The notes under the pieces are model-generated. The model made no database searches. It was not told the origin of the DNA and worked only from the letters and a program-made list of their open reading frames with translations. 64,000 nt of DNA from Sphingomonas sp. TDK1 (GTDB lineage: Bacteria; Pseudomonadota; Alphaproteobacteria; Sphingomonadales; Sphingomonadaceae): assembly GCF_001650735.1 (NCBI RefSeq), contig NZ_LXVY01000003.1, positions 1-64,000 of the forward strand. The letters are read 5' to 3'. Positions 1-9,316 of this stretch are shown piece after piece. How positions within the stretch are numbered: position 1 is the stretch's first letter; each line of letters begins with the position of its first letter. The translations under genes were made by a program, and so were the position numbers.

Positions 1-167
1 TGCGAATGTGCCAACTTCTTCCAGGCCGCTGGATATCAACGGTCAATGTGAAATTGCTCTAGTTTTTCAACGGCGTATTTTTCAACTCGTTGGCGGCGCT
101 GCCAAGGGTGCCCGCAGGTTCTTGTGGAAGGCGTACGCCCGCCATTCGAGGTGCGTCGGGCTAAAGT

Positions 168-485
168 TTAGCTAACGGCTCGGAGTAGCCAGGTCACGCC
201 CAACCACAGGACAATGGCCGGAACGAGCAACAGGCCAAGGCGCACGGCGCGGGGGAATTTGGTGACCTCCGGCTCAGGCAGCTGATCGAGAGCGGCACGT
301 AGCTTGAATTGGAGGTCTCCCACGGGCGCCCGTGGGGCAGGCGCACCGATGGTCCGCTCGCTTTCCGCGTCTTCCGGAGAAGGGGTTGCCGCCTCCGGCG
401 CACTCGCCTGGGGCGGTCGCCCCGGTGCGGGCGGCATCGTACCGTCGCGGCGACGGATTTCTGACAAAAAACCTCGGCGTGGCAT
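168..485 (-). CDS. Small proline-rich protein with C-terminal membrane helix
   Basis: I do not recognise this 105-aa product. The N-terminal two thirds are rich in Pro, Ala, Arg and acidic residues and are probably disordered. The last 25 residues form one hydrophobic helix (core LGLLLVPAIVLWLGVTWLL) with a short charged end, which predicts a tail-anchored inner-membrane protein. The ATG at 485 is chosen because GGAGAGG lies about 6 bases upstream; in-frame starts further out (ATG 524, TTG 572) lack a convincing ribosome site. It is the most distal gene in the window on the strand that carries the exopolysaccharide glycosyltransferases. A competing plus-strand frame covers the same bases, so its reality is only moderately supported. 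Confidence 0.45.
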   Translation of the reverse strand: MPRRGFLSEIRRRDGTMPPAPGRPPQASAPEAATPSPEDAESERTIGAPAPRAPVGDLQFKLRAALDQLPEPEVTKFPRAVRLGLLLVPAIVLWLGVTWLLRAVS

Positions 486-630
486 TGCGAGCCTCTCCAA
501 CCGGCCCCGCATATTATCACGCATGTTAACAGCGGGTATATGCTGCCGGAGGAGGAGTATGCGCGCCTCCAAGATCTCTTACAAGGGCTGGCCGGCGAAC
601 ATGCACCGTAGCGGACTTGATCGGGCGCCA

Positions 631-663
631 GCGCTCTCCGCTGCGGACCGCAGGGCTGAGCGC
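631..663 (-). terminator. Hairpin downstream of the first glycosyltransferase, possible terminator
   Basis: Outer arms GCGCTC (631-636) and GAGCGC (658-663) enclose an inner palindrome CTGCGG-A-CCGCAG (641-653). The structure lies just past the stop codon of the minus-strand glycosyltransferase ending at 679. No T-run follows, so a rho-independent function is doubtful. Confidence 0.25.
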
Positions 664-678
664 GGCCGTATGGCGCCG

Positions 679-1788
679 TCAATCGGCCAGCAATGCCGCC
701 AGGATATGCTCTGCCTGCCGCTGCCAGGAAAAGCGTTGCGACTGCTCATAGCCTTTTGCAACCAGCTTTGCCGTTAAATCTGGATCGTCAAGCACCGCGG
801 AGACCATGCGGTATATGTCGTTGAGATCATGAGGGTTGCAATAGCCGATGGCCTCACCGCACCGTTCGCGCATAGAGGGAATATCCGATCCCACGACGGG
901 GCAGCCGCAGGACATGGCTTCCAGAGGCGGCAGGGGGGATGCCTCGTAGAAAGATGGGAAGACGAGGCATCGTGCGTTTTGATAGATTTCGCTGATCTGA
1001 TCCAGATCCTCGATATGTCCTACGAACTTGACGAGATGTGCGACATCTTCAGGAATATTGAGATCGGTTTCGGCAAAAAAACGACTGTTTGACCCGACGA
1101 AGAGAAAAGATTGTCCTCTTTCTCGCGCTAGCCGAACCGCGACTTGCTTTAGGCCCGAAATGTTCTTACGTAGAGAAAGAGAACCGACGTACAGTACGTA
1201 GCCGTTACCAAAGCGTGCTTTAATGTTGGCCATGGCGTGGCCGCCGCGGTCAATGCAGCCTCCGTTCTGGGCAACGGTAATGCGATTGTGCAAATCGTCT
1301 TCCAAGGCGGAGATGCTGGCTTTCTCCGTTTCGGAAACCGCAATGATATGGCGGGCGCGCTTGAGGATCAGCGGCAGCATGACGGCGTGGGCGGCGCGAT
1401 AGGGTAGGCTGTATGCCTCTGGATAGAGCCGGTACGACAGATCGTGTATCATGACACTGACGCTGCGGTTCCTGGCCAGAGGCCAGAGGGGGGCCGTGTT
1501 CCCCAGGCACAATAGATTGGCATTTCCGGCCGCGCGCGGAAGCGTGACCTGCTCCCATACATACCCGGTCGTATGACCAACGGGTTCCACGGCGATATTG
1601 CGAAGCTGCAGACTCGACAGGTCGGCATTGTGCTCGCACATCAACTGGAACGTCGCGGGGATTGTGCGCGTACCGATTATGTCGTCGATCGCCTTGGTCA
1701 ATTCGCGCGCCACGCGTTGCACGCCGGTAGTTTTCTGGGTCAGAAACCGTCCGTTGATGATCCACCTTGTAGTCGGCCAGGGTCTCAT
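679..1788 (-). CDS. GT4 family glycosyltransferase (exopolysaccharide)
   Basis: Cytoplasmic retaining glycosyltransferase of family 4 (GT-B fold), expected to add one sugar to the undecaprenyl-linked repeat unit. The N-terminus has the family signature INGRFLTQKTTGVQRVARE. The C-terminal Rossmann domain has YVLYVGSLSLRKN (acceptor/donor loop) and the donor-binding motif EASPLPPLEAMSCGCPVV with its two conserved glutamates. The product is 369 aa from the ATG at 1788, which has AAAGG about 10 bases upstream and matches the usual start of the family. An in-frame ATG at 1857 overlaps the preceding gene by 11 bases but would add 23 atypical residues. It is the last glycosyltransferase of a minus-strand run with tight junctions. 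The sugar specificity cannot be read from sequence. Confidence 0.9.
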   Translation of the reverse strand: MRPWPTTRWIINGRFLTQKTTGVQRVARELTKAIDDIIGTRTIPATFQLMCEHNADLSSLQLRNIAVEPVGHTTGYVWEQVTLPRAAGNANLLCLGNTAPLWPLARNRSVSVMIHDLSYRLYPEAYSLPYRAAHAVMLPLILKRARHIIAVSETEKASISALEDDLHNRITVAQNGGCIDRGGHAMANIKARFGNGYVLYVGSLSLRKNISGLKQVAVRLARERGQSFLFVGSNSRFFAETDLNIPEDVAHLVKFVGHIEDLDQISEIYQNARCLVFPSFYEASPLPPLEAMSCGCPVVGSDIPSMRERCGEAIGYCNPHDLNDIYRMVSAVLDDPDLTAKLVAKGYEQSQRFSWQRQAEHILAALLAD

Positions 1789-1846
1789 CCGCGCTTGACC
1801 TTTGATCGGGAGGCTGCCGCCTGCGTGGGACAAGGAAGTGGCGGGT

Positions 1847-3088
1847 TTATGAAGCATGCAGCTCTGCTGCGCTAGAGATCGAAAGCCGCTCGCTATATGT
1901 GTCGAGAAGGCGATCGATCCACGCGTCAGGATCCAGCGCGATCGCGCGGGTACCCGAAAAAGCGGCGTGGCTCATCTGTGCGCAAAGCGCATCGTCGTCG
2001 ATAATCCGACGCAGGGTGGCGGCGAAATTGGCGGTGTCGCGCGGCTCTACCGCCATACCGGCGCCCGCCGCGACAAGGTCGCCGGTCAGAAATGCGGTGG
2101 GCGGAGCGATCACCGGCAATCCACTCCAGGCAGCTTCGGCGGCGACGAGGCCATAGGGCTCGGGGTAGCGACTGGGCATCACCAGAAGGCGTGCCTGCGC
2201 TGCAATGGCGGCGATTCCCGCTGCGTTCTGACGGCCTTCCAGTTGCACGGCAGGATTGCGGGAAAGCGCCGCTCGCAATACGCCGTCGCCGATGCAGCGA
2301 AGCTTTGCGCCTGCCATTTTGCACGCCTGTGCCGCGAGATCCGCGCCCTTGGTTTCTTCAAGCCTGCCGACAAACAGGATATCGCGGTTCTCCTCCGCAA
2401 CGATCCGCGTTTGAGTCCAGGCCGTCACTGGATTGGGCAGCGTCCTGATCGCCGAACTGGGTATGCCGGCGCGCATCAGGAAAGGGCGCATCGCCTCGTG
2501 GATCGCCAATATCGGCGGGGAGGTGCGTCGATTGTAGAAGTAGCGCTGGATCGCCTGACGCGTGACCCGCCAAAGCTTGTGAACATAGTTGCGACGGTCG
2601 CAATTGGTGGCGATGCAACGCAGCGACATTGGGGAGAGGGTGCACACCTCGCCGGTCTTGAGCAGAGAATAGCTGCCATTTGGACAGGCGAGAAAGAAGT
2701 CGTGCGCTGATAGCACCACGCGATCGAGCACCTGCTGGAGCGCACGAAATATCGAAGGCGACAAAATCTGCGCCCAGCCATGCAGGTGGTAGACGGTGCC
2801 CGGCGTATCGTTCGCGCGAATCCAGTCGGCAACCATGCGGTATGCCGCGCCATTATATAAACCCACCCGCATGGCGGCCAGGGTGGACCCCGACAAAAGC
2901 CTGTTCTGGCCGAGTGCCACGATTTCTGCGCCGTCCTCGCGAAGTTGGGCGTTGTCGCCGCTGTCGCCCGTGATGAATGTCACCGGGTGGCCGCGCTGGA
3001 GAAATCGATGTGCGGAAAGCAGCGCCAGCGCCGTCGCGCCGCCCTTGGGCTCGGCGAGATCGTTCAGGATGACGATGCGTCGGATCAT
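1847..3088 (-). CDS. GT4 family glycosyltransferase (exopolysaccharide)
   Basis: A 413-aa GT-B glycosyltransferase of family 4. The N-terminal acceptor domain begins MIRRIVILNDLAEPKGGATALALL, typical of glycosyltransferases that open with a glycine-rich loop. The C-terminal domain shows RDILFVGRLEETKGADLAAQA and the donor motif MPSRYPEPYGLVAAEAAWSGLPV, with the family EPxGLVxxEA glutamates. The start ATG at 3088 overlaps the stop of the upstream pyruvyl transferase by 4 bases (ATGA), so translation of the two is probably coupled. Its position next to a pyruvyl transferase and a Wza-type exporter places it in exopolysaccharide repeat-unit assembly. Substrate unknown. Confidence 0.9.
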   Translation of the reverse strand: MIRRIVILNDLAEPKGGATALALLSAHRFLQRGHPVTFITGDSGDNAQLREDGAEIVALGQNRLLSGSTLAAMRVGLYNGAAYRMVADWIRANDTPGTVYHLHGWAQILSPSIFRALQQVLDRVVLSAHDFFLACPNGSYSLLKTGEVCTLSPMSLRCIATNCDRRNYVHKLWRVTRQAIQRYFYNRRTSPPILAIHEAMRPFLMRAGIPSSAIRTLPNPVTAWTQTRIVAEENRDILFVGRLEETKGADLAAQACKMAGAKLRCIGDGVLRAALSRNPAVQLEGRQNAAGIAAIAAQARLLVMPSRYPEPYGLVAAEAAWSGLPVIAPPTAFLTGDLVAAGAGMAVEPRDTANFAATLRRIIDDDALCAQMSHAAFSGTRAIALDPDAWIDRLLDTYSERLSISSAAELHAS

Positions 3089-4269
3089 CTTTTGCCGGCC
3101 GCCGCGAGCAGCGTGTCGGCCAGGCGCCGGACATCGTTGCTACACGCTTCGATCAACATCCTCAGCGACGGCGCATCGATGCCTTGCGAGGTCGCGCGCT
3201 GCGCCAGTGCCGGGATGTCCGAGGGCGGAACTGCGGCGGGATCAATCACCCAAGCAGAGCGTCCGACCAAGTCAAAGAAGCTGTTGAGCTTCACGTCCCA
3301 CGCCAACCCGATCGCCGGGATGCCATAGGAATGTGCAGCGATGCAGGCGTGCATGCGATGCGCGATCACCATCGCGCAGCGCGAGATACATTCCGCCAAT
3401 TGTGCGGGGCGGTCGAAGCTGGGGGCGACCGACACGCCCGCTATGCTGGCCCAGCGGTTCGCATGCAGGGCGAGGAACGCTTCGTCTTCGGGGCTGCCAT
3501 TGGTGAACAAAATGACCGATCGACCATTGGCGGCCAGCGCGGCGATCGCTTCGTCGTACCAGGTCCGAAGGTCCCCGCGCACGGCCCCCGCTGCCGCATG
3601 GTAGCGAAGCGCCACCGGATCGGTGATGCAGAAGCCGATGCGGTCCGATTTTTCGGTCGCTGCTGGAAAGTAGCGCGCGGTGAGCAGTCCCGGATCGTGT
3701 GAGAGCCCTGCCGACGGCGCGCCAGAAGTCGCGAGCAAGTCGTTCCAGATGACCTGGGAGCGCGTGTCGCGCACCGTCACGTCCACTACCTCCGCGTCGG
3801 CAAGTCCCTGGCTGAATAGTCGATGCCCTGCCGGGGACCAGTTCCGGGTAACCCCCACGCCATATACGGCAACCGGAATGCCGCGATCGCGTAACTCCTG
3901 CAGCGCCACGTTGATCTTGATCGGGAAGTTAAGATCGGCATCGGCGAACAGATTGCCGCCGCCGATGATCGCCGCGTCGCAGTCTGCGAGTGCGGCCCGC
4001 CAGGCAGGATGAAGCCGCCGTCTCGCCAGCCGCTCGAGCGCCGTGCGGGTGGCGAATCGCCGCAAGGGCTTTGGCATCAGCCCCAGAGCACGAAGCGCAA
4101 GCTTGCGGTTGGGGAGGGACCGCCCATAGGCGGCACGGCCAGCAAGGTCGAGCGACGTCAGCGCAAGCCCTGGAACATGGCGCTGCAATTCGTGCTCCAG
4201 GCATTCCGACAGCAGACCATCACCCAGATTGGGACTGTATTTGACGCTGAATATCGCGATGCGAGTCAT
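3085..4269 (-). CDS. Polysaccharide pyruvyl transferase family protein
   Basis: A 394-aa member of the CsaB/WcaK/GumL-type polysaccharide pyruvyl transferase family, which moves an enolpyruvate group from phosphoenolpyruvate to a sugar as a ketal and so adds a negative charge to the polymer. The family N-terminal pattern is clear (IAIFSVKYSPNLGDGLLSE), as are the AAIIGGGNLFADADL loop and the C-terminal region MVIAHRMHACIAAHSYGIP with its conserved H-R-x-H. The ATG at 4269 is chosen over an upstream in-frame TTG (4293) because the protein then starts MTRIAIFSV, as relatives do, and a G-rich tract precedes it. The downstream glycosyltransferase overlaps its stop. The implied product is a pyruvylated, acidic exopolysaccharide. 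Confidence 0.85.
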   Translation of the reverse strand: MTRIAIFSVKYSPNLGDGLLSECLEHELQRHVPGLALTSLDLAGRAAYGRSLPNRKLALRALGLMPKPLRRFATRTALERLARRRLHPAWRAALADCDAAIIGGGNLFADADLNFPIKINVALQELRDRGIPVAVYGVGVTRNWSPAGHRLFSQGLADAEVVDVTVRDTRSQVIWNDLLATSGAPSAGLSHDPGLLTARYFPAATEKSDRIGFCITDPVALRYHAAAGAVRGDLRTWYDEAIAALAANGRSVILFTNGSPEDEAFLALHANRWASIAGVSVAPSFDRPAQLAECISRCAMVIAHRMHACIAAHSYGIPAIGLAWDVKLNSFFDLVGRSAWVIDPAAVPPSDIPALAQRATSQGIDAPSLRMLIEACSNDVRRLADTLLAAAGKR

Positions 4270-4405
4270 GGACGTGCGCGCCCCCCCAGGCAATAAGGCC
4301 GCCGGTTCGCTTCCGGTCGATCGTCTGACTCAGTAACTTGTTGCGACGCAGCATACAACTGCGCAATCATCCCGGCGGTGTCTACAAGCCGCCTGTTGTG
4401 CCGTT

Positions 4406-4843
4406 TTATGGCGCTTTGATGATGATAAGCGCGCTGCTCGCTTCCGACGAAGTCGATCGTGCTGCGCGATCTCGCCTATCCGCGAGCGTGCGATAAAGTT
4501 CGCTATTCGCCAAGCGTCGGATTCGGCTCGCCTTGAACGGGAAGATGGCGGCGCCAATTCCCGCGGCAAGCGTGCAGGCGCGCTCCCAGGAAAGGCTGTG
4601 ACTTTCAGACAACTCGATGAAGCACAGCAGGATAGCGATCGATACTAAGAATCCTGCGATGTCGCCGCTGCGCAGTTTGGGGAAGCCGACCATCAGCGCG
4701 ATCGTGAGGAAATACAGAAGGACCGGCAGTGAGGATCGAGACCCGGAGCTAGCGAGAAGCGCCATCAGCATCAGCAAGGCAAGCGCCGCCGCGCGCGCGA
4801 GCCGCACGAAGTGAACAGGCGCCAATGTCGACGGTTCCAGCAT
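4406..4843 (-). CDS. Small multi-pass membrane protein, weakly VanZ-like
   Basis: A 145-aa hydrophobic protein with about four predicted membrane segments: around residues 12-32, 38-53, 62-76 and 86-100. A charged, serine-rich cytoplasmic tail follows. The arrangement of helices and a central acidic motif (FIELSESHS) recall VanZ-like proteins often found in exopolysaccharide loci, but the resemblance is too weak to assign. It lies between the export lipoprotein gene and the pyruvyl transferase on the same strand, with 76 bases to the former and 136 to the latter, so it belongs to the same transcriptional block. Function unknown. Confidence 0.65.
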   Translation of the reverse strand: MLEPSTLAPVHFVRLARAAALALLMLMALLASSGSRSSLPVLLYFLTIALMVGFPKLRSGDIAGFLVSIAILLCFIELSESHSLSWERACTLAAGIGAAIFPFKASRIRRLANSELYRTLADRRDRAARSTSSEASSALIIIKAP

Positions 4844-4918
4844 GGAGACCGTCGTATCCGCGCGCGACTTGATATCCCGTTAAGCCCACGGCACGCGCGA
4901 TGGCGCAACGTCCGGGCA

Positions 4919-5485
4919 TTATAGATAGCGTTCGCCGACGCGGATCGTATCGCCGGGGAGTACTTGAACTGCCGGGCCGTTCAGATCAACGGTGCGCTCC
5001 TCACCCGCGCGGCGACGAAGAAATACCTTGCCGCGATTTGCGCGATAGCTGAAACCGCCGGCGGCAGCTACCGCCTGCTGAACGGTAAGGCCGTTGGAGA
5101 AGGAATATTCGCCGGGCTTGTTTACCTCGCCGAGGATGTAATAGGGCCGGTAGCTGATGACCTCGACGCTCACGCGAGGATCCAGCACATACCCCTGCTT
5201 CAGCTTTTCGCGGACGAATTGGCTGACGTCCTCGGTTGTCTTGCCGTCTGCCTGGATGGTGCCGATGAGGGGGAATGCGATCGTGCCCTGGGGCGTGACG
5301 CTGTACTCGCCGGTGAGGCTGGTCTCGTTGAATACAATGATGCGCACCCGGTCCCCGGCCGCCAACAAATAGCCTGCGTTGAGTGGCGCAATCTGACTCG
5401 CTTCCAGCGCCGGCGGAGTAGATGCGCAAGCCGAAAGCGCGCCCATGCCCACCACAAGGGCCGCAGCGAATGTTCGTCTCTTCAT
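4919..5485 (-). CDS. Polysaccharide export lipoprotein, Wza/GumB type
   Basis: Outer-membrane polysaccharide exporter subunit of 188 aa, close in length to Xanthomonas GumB and shorter than Wza. Residues 1-20 form a lipoprotein signal ending in the lipobox LSAC. The Poly_export domain follows (GYLLAAGDRVRIIVFNETSLTG, then GTIAFPLIGTIQADGKT and the DPRVSVEVISYRPYYILGEV strand). A SLBB-type ligand-binding segment (NKPGEYSFSNGLTVQQAVAAAGG) closes the protein. The ATG at 5485 has AGGGGAA 6 bases upstream. It is the first gene of the minus-strand block and faces the outer-membrane barrel and Wzc genes across a divergent promoter region. It should form the periplasmic/outer-membrane channel that works with the Wzc homologue at 7106-9316. 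Confidence 0.92.
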   Translation of the reverse strand: MKRRTFAAALVVGMGALSACASTPPALEASQIAPLNAGYLLAAGDRVRIIVFNETSLTGEYSVTPQGTIAFPLIGTIQADGKTTEDVSQFVREKLKQGYVLDPRVSVEVISYRPYYILGEVNKPGEYSFSNGLTVQQAVAAAGGFSYRANRGKVFLRRRAGEERTVDLNGPAVQVLPGDTIRVGERYL

Positions 5486-5802
5486 CGTGATTCCCCTGGC
5501 AGATGCATTATCGTACCGCGAGTGCACAATATTGTACAACGGCCAACTGACTTTTTGCAGGGCATGTTGGCCATCGCTCCAGACTGCATCATGAACTGCT
5601 AGCATCAGACTGATTTTGCGCAGAAAAAGTGCGGCGATCGGATGCTGTCGTTCCGGAAGAGACTAGTCTGCGCTCCAAGGATTCCCTTCCGGAGGGATAG
5701 AACCGTTTCAGAAATGCACAGCCTACGCTGCACTGCCGCAATAATAAGGGGACAGATTGCTCTGATTATGCTAGCCCCTTGAAGGGGAGGCGCTCGTTTC
5801 AC
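5486..5802. promoter_or_regulatory. Divergent promoter region of the exopolysaccharide operons
   Basis: This 317-base gap separates the minus-strand export lipoprotein block from the plus-strand barrel-Wzc-GT-polymerase block, so it must hold both promoters. It is more AT-rich than the flanking genes. I could not pick out confident -35/-10 pairs or a clear operator. The GGGGAGG at about 5784-5790 is the likely ribosome site for the rightward gene. Confidence 0.4.
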
Positions 5803-7059
5803 ATGACGCTTTTGGGGCAAGACGGTTTGCGATTGGTGGTGCTCGCCCTCACGTTCGTGCCGGGGTGCGCCGCAGCGCAGAATTCTGATCTGTCCCTCGC
5901 GCAGCAAAGTTCGGTCTCGGCGCGCACGCTCCCCGGTGTCACGCCGCAGGGAATTCCCGTCGGCGGCTTCAGGTTGGTTCCGGCGCTTGGAACGATGATC
6001 GGCTATGACGACAATGTGTATAATCGCAATGCGCCGATCCTAAGCGAGGGGCATGTACGGTTCAGCCCGAGTCTGGCGCTGCGCTCTTCCTGGAGCCGGC
6101 ATTCGCTGCGGCTCACGATGGACGGGGAAGCGCGGCGCTATTTCGACCTGAAGACCGAGAATTCCAATCAATTCAGTACGAACCTCGTCGGTCGTTATGA
6201 CCTTGCCCGGGACGTCCGCCTCAACGTCAGTGGTGGTTTCGCGCACCGTATCGAGGAGCGTGGCAGTGCGACCGATGTTTTCATTGGACCGCGGCCTACC
6301 CGCTATAATCAGACATCGGCGGGATTGGGTGTTGCGCTGACGCCCGGGCGCATGTTGTTCCGGCTTGACGGCAGTGCGACGAAGTTCAGCTATCTGGATA
6401 GTCGTGCCGCCGACGGATCTGTCGTAGATCTGGGCGGCCGCGATTTCGAGACCGCTTCGCTCACCGCGCGTGGTGGATATGAAGTCAGGCCAGGCATCTA
6501 TCTCTTCGCCAGCGGTTCCGTGAATCGCGCGCGATACCCCAGGCCGCAAGCTATCGATCGCGCGTCCGACGGCTATACGGCAGGGGGTGGTCTTCAGTTC
6601 GACCTGGGGGATGTTGTAGGCGGCGAGGTGACGGTCACCTATCTCAAGCAGCGGTTTGTCTCCTCGCTTTTTCGGGACGTCGGCGGGCTCGGTTATTCGA
6701 CCAAGCTGTACTGGAACCCCACGACCCTGCTCAGCCTTGAACTTGTGGCGATGCGCACGCTGCAGCGCGCCCCGTTGCAGGATGTTTCCGCCCTCGACCA
6801 AGATATCGTGCGACTGACGGCGGACTATGAAGTGCTCCGCCGGATGGTCATAACCGGTGCTGTCGAACATCTTCGTACCAATTTTCGCGGAATAGGGCGT
6901 TCCGAAAACCGGCTGGTCAGCAGTTTGAGTGGGCGGTACAATCTTACACGGTTTATCGACCTGACTGCATCGGTCAGTTTTCGCAACCAATCCTCCGCTA
7001 TTGCCACGCGCAACTTCGACGCGAGCGAAATTCGTGTGGGTGCGGTCGCAAAGTATTGA
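5803..7059 (+). CDS. Outer-membrane beta-barrel protein of the exopolysaccharide locus
   Basis: A 418-aa protein with a signal peptide (hydrophobic core LRLVVLALTFVPG, cleavage after AAA) and then a long series of alternating hydrophobic/polar strands rich in Arg, Tyr, Gly and Asp. It ends in a strand with a terminal aromatic residue (IRVGAVAKY), as barrels inserted by the BAM machinery do. It belongs to the outer-membrane beta-barrel/BBP2-like proteins common in sphingomonad and Xanthomonas polysaccharide clusters. The ATG at 5803 is preferred to an in-frame TTG at 5779, although the GGAGG is 12 bases away. It is the first gene of the rightward operon with wzc downstream. A role in polymer secretion or surface retention is inferred from context. 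Confidence 0.8.
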   Translation: MTLLGQDGLRLVVLALTFVPGCAAAQNSDLSLAQQSSVSARTLPGVTPQGIPVGGFRLVPALGTMIGYDDNVYNRNAPILSEGHVRFSPSLALRSSWSRHSLRLTMDGEARRYFDLKTENSNQFSTNLVGRYDLARDVRLNVSGGFAHRIEERGSATDVFIGPRPTRYNQTSAGLGVALTPGRMLFRLDGSATKFSYLDSRAADGSVVDLGGRDFETASLTARGGYEVRPGIYLFASGSVNRARYPRPQAIDRASDGYTAGGGLQFDLGDVVGGEVTVTYLKQRFVSSLFRDVGGLGYSTKLYWNPTTLLSLELVAMRTLQRAPLQDVSALDQDIVRLTADYEVLRRMVITGAVEHLRTNFRGIGRSENRLVSSLSGRYNLTRFIDLTASVSFRNQSSAIATRNFDASEIRVGAVAKY

Positions 7060-7105
7060 TCGGAAACAATATGGCCAGGCCAGTCTTGATTGGAGTAACA
7101 CGGCG

Positions 7106-9316
7106 GTGAACAAGGCGCTTACCCTGACGCCTGCGGGCGGCGAAATCCTGCCGGAGGTTCGTGGTGAACGCGCGGCGGGGGCAGATCGTCTCGACTTTCG
7201 CGGCATCTGGTCGATATTTCGGCGCCGCATCGGCGTTTTCATCGCGATCGTGGTGTCAGCGCTGCTTCTTGGGCTTGTCTTTACGCTGAAGCAGACGCCG
7301 CTTTACACCGCGGCCGCGCAAATTTCGTTGAATTCGCAAACCAACCAAATCGCGCCGACCAGCACGACGGCTTCCGTGTCGCAGCAGGTGCCGCCAACCA
7401 GCACCTATGCCGACACGCAGGTGCAAGTCATTACCTCGCAGGACATGGCGATGCGCGTCGTCAATGCGCTGAACTTGGCGCAGCAGGCGCGCTTTCGGGA
7501 AGTGCCGGCACGACCAGCGCAGTTGTTCGGCTTGATCGCCGCGACGCCGGCGACACCGCTGACGGTCGAGCAGGCGAAGGCCAATGCGGCGCTGTATCTT
7601 CAGACGCATGTGACGGCGCAGCGGGTGGGCGAGACGTTGGTGTTGCTTATCGGCTTCACGGATCCAGATCCTGCCTTCGCCGCAGCAATGGCGAACGAAT
7701 ATGCACGGCAATACACCTACGCCGACATCATCGACAAAAAGCTGCAGAGCAAGCAGTCGACCCAGTTTCTCTCAGGGCGCCTGGAGCAACTGCGCAAGGA
7801 AGCGCAGGCCGACACGGAAGCGGTGCAACGCTATCGAATCGCCAACAATCTGCCGAGCACTACCGGTGCCAATCTCACCGAGCAGGAAATTTCCAGTTAT
7901 AACCAGGCGGTCGCGTCGGCACATGCGCAGAGCGCGGAAGATGCGGCACGCCTGAATACGGCACGGAGCCAGCTGGCGCGCGGGTCCAGCGGGGACGATG
8001 TCGGAGAGGCGCTGCAATCGCCGGTGGTGACGGCGCTTCGCGCCCGACAGGCCGAACTGATCGCCCAACTGGCTAACCTGAAAGCGAATTACGGCAACTT
8101 GTACCCGGAGGTCGTCAAGACCGAGAGCCAGCTCAACGCAATCAATCAGCAGGTTGAGGCGGAGATCAAGCGCATCATCTCCAACCTGGAGGCAAAGCAG
8201 CGCGTTTCGGTGCAACGCGAGGGTTCTCTGAAGGGGTCGCTCAACAAGGCGTCCGGTGCCCTGGCCCAGAACAACCGCGCGATGGCCGGACTCGACGATC
8301 TCATGCGGCGGGCATCGACATCGCAGGGGCTCTACGAGAACTATCTCAATCGATACAAGGAAGTCCTGGCACAGGAAGGCACGGAGCAGCCCGGCTCCCG
8401 CATCCTGTCGCCGGCGAGCGTGCCGGAGCGGCCATTTTCTCCTCGTCCGATGCTGAACCTGGCGCTCGCCCTTGTGGTCGGCGCGGGGGTGGGCGCGGCG
8501 GCAGCGCTCGCCACCGAGCTGCTCTATTCGGGGCTTACGACAGGTGAAGATGTCGAAGGCCGCCTGCATGTGCCCTATGTCGGGATGATCCCCACGCTGA
8601 AATCGGTGCGCAAGACGAAGGACACCCCGGTTTCGGCCGTCGTCAACGATCCGCGCTCGCCCTTTGCGGAGGCTTTCCGTTCGTTGCGCGCAACCTTGAG
8701 CTTCTTCAATCGCTGCGGCGCCCAGGTGATTGCCGTCGCTTCTTCCTTGCCCAAGGAAGGCAAGACGACGACCGCGATCTGCCTCGCCCGCTCCTATCAG
8801 CTTTCCGGGCAAAGCACGGTGTTGGTCGACTGCGACCTGCGCCGTAAAGGCGTAACCCGCTCGATCGAAGGATCCCAGCTCCGCGCGGGTCTGATCGACG
8901 TTCTGCGGGGTACGGCAACGCTTTCGGACGCGCTGATCAAGGAGGGCACCGGACTCCATGTCCTCGCCCTCTCGATCGATGATGTCGACGGAACGGAGTT
9001 GCTCACGGGCAAGGCGTTCGACGATCTTCTCGTAACCCTGCGGCAGCGCTTTGCACGGGTAATCCTCGACACCGCGCCGCTATTGCCGACCGCCGACGCG
9101 CGATTGGTTGCGACGAAGGCCGATGCCGCCCTGCTGCTGGTGCAGTGGCGCAGGACCCCTGACACCGCGGTTCGCGCAGCATTGCGCATGCTGCCCCCGC
9201 AAGACGTCAACCTTGTCGGCGTGGCCCTTACCCAGGTCGATATGAAGAGGCAGGTAAAATACGGTTATGGCGACGGCGAATTCCACTACGGATCCTACCG
9301 TAGCTATTATGCGTGA
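7106..9316 (+). CDS. Wzc/ExoP-type polysaccharide copolymerase with tyrosine-kinase domain
   Basis: An inner-membrane polysaccharide copolymerase of 736 aa that controls chain length and couples to the Wza-type channel. Residues about 43-61 are TM1; a large periplasmic coiled-coil domain follows (GNVR-like subdomain with long Gln/Ala-rich helices). TM2 lies at about 450-472 after the proline motif ERPFSPRP. The cytoplasmic BY-kinase domain has Walker A SLPKEGKTT (about 547-555), Walker A' VLVDCDLRR and Walker B RVILDTAPLLPTADA. The C-terminus is a tyrosine cluster (KYGYGDGEFHYGSYRSYYA), the usual autophosphorylation tail. Kinase and copolymerase are fused here, unlike the split arrangement in gellan-type clusters. 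The GTG at 7106 with GGAG 10 bases upstream is chosen; the frame stays open upstream into the preceding gene. Confidence 0.93.
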   Translation: MNKALTLTPAGGEILPEVRGERAAGADRLDFRGIWSIFRRRIGVFIAIVVSALLLGLVFTLKQTPLYTAAAQISLNSQTNQIAPTSTTASVSQQVPPTSTYADTQVQVITSQDMAMRVVNALNLAQQARFREVPARPAQLFGLIAATPATPLTVEQAKANAALYLQTHVTAQRVGETLVLLIGFTDPDPAFAAAMANEYARQYTYADIIDKKLQSKQSTQFLSGRLEQLRKEAQADTEAVQRYRIANNLPSTTGANLTEQEISSYNQAVASAHAQSAEDAARLNTARSQLARGSSGDDVGEALQSPVVTALRARQAELIAQLANLKANYGNLYPEVVKTESQLNAINQQVEAEIKRIISNLEAKQRVSVQREGSLKGSLNKASGALAQNNRAMAGLDDLMRRASTSQGLYENYLNRYKEVLAQEGTEQPGSRILSPASVPERPFSPRPMLNLALALVVGAGVGAAAALATELLYSGLTTGEDVEGRLHVPYVGMIPTLKSVRKTKDTPVSAVVNDPRSPFAEAFRSLRATLSFFNRCGAQVIAVASSLPKEGKTTTAICLARSYQLSGQSTVLVDCDLRRKGVTRSIEGSQLRAGLIDVLRGTATLSDALIKEGTGLHVLALSIDDVDGTELLTGKAFDDLLVTLRQRFARVILDTAPLLPTADARLVATKADAALLLVQWRRTPDTAVRAALRMLPPQDVNLVGVALTQVDMKRQVKYGYGDGEFHYGSYRSYYA

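Noticed and set aside
304..777. 157-codon plus-strand frame at the left end
   Set aside because: No ribosome site or motif; the minus-strand frame there has a ribosome site and a clear membrane helix.
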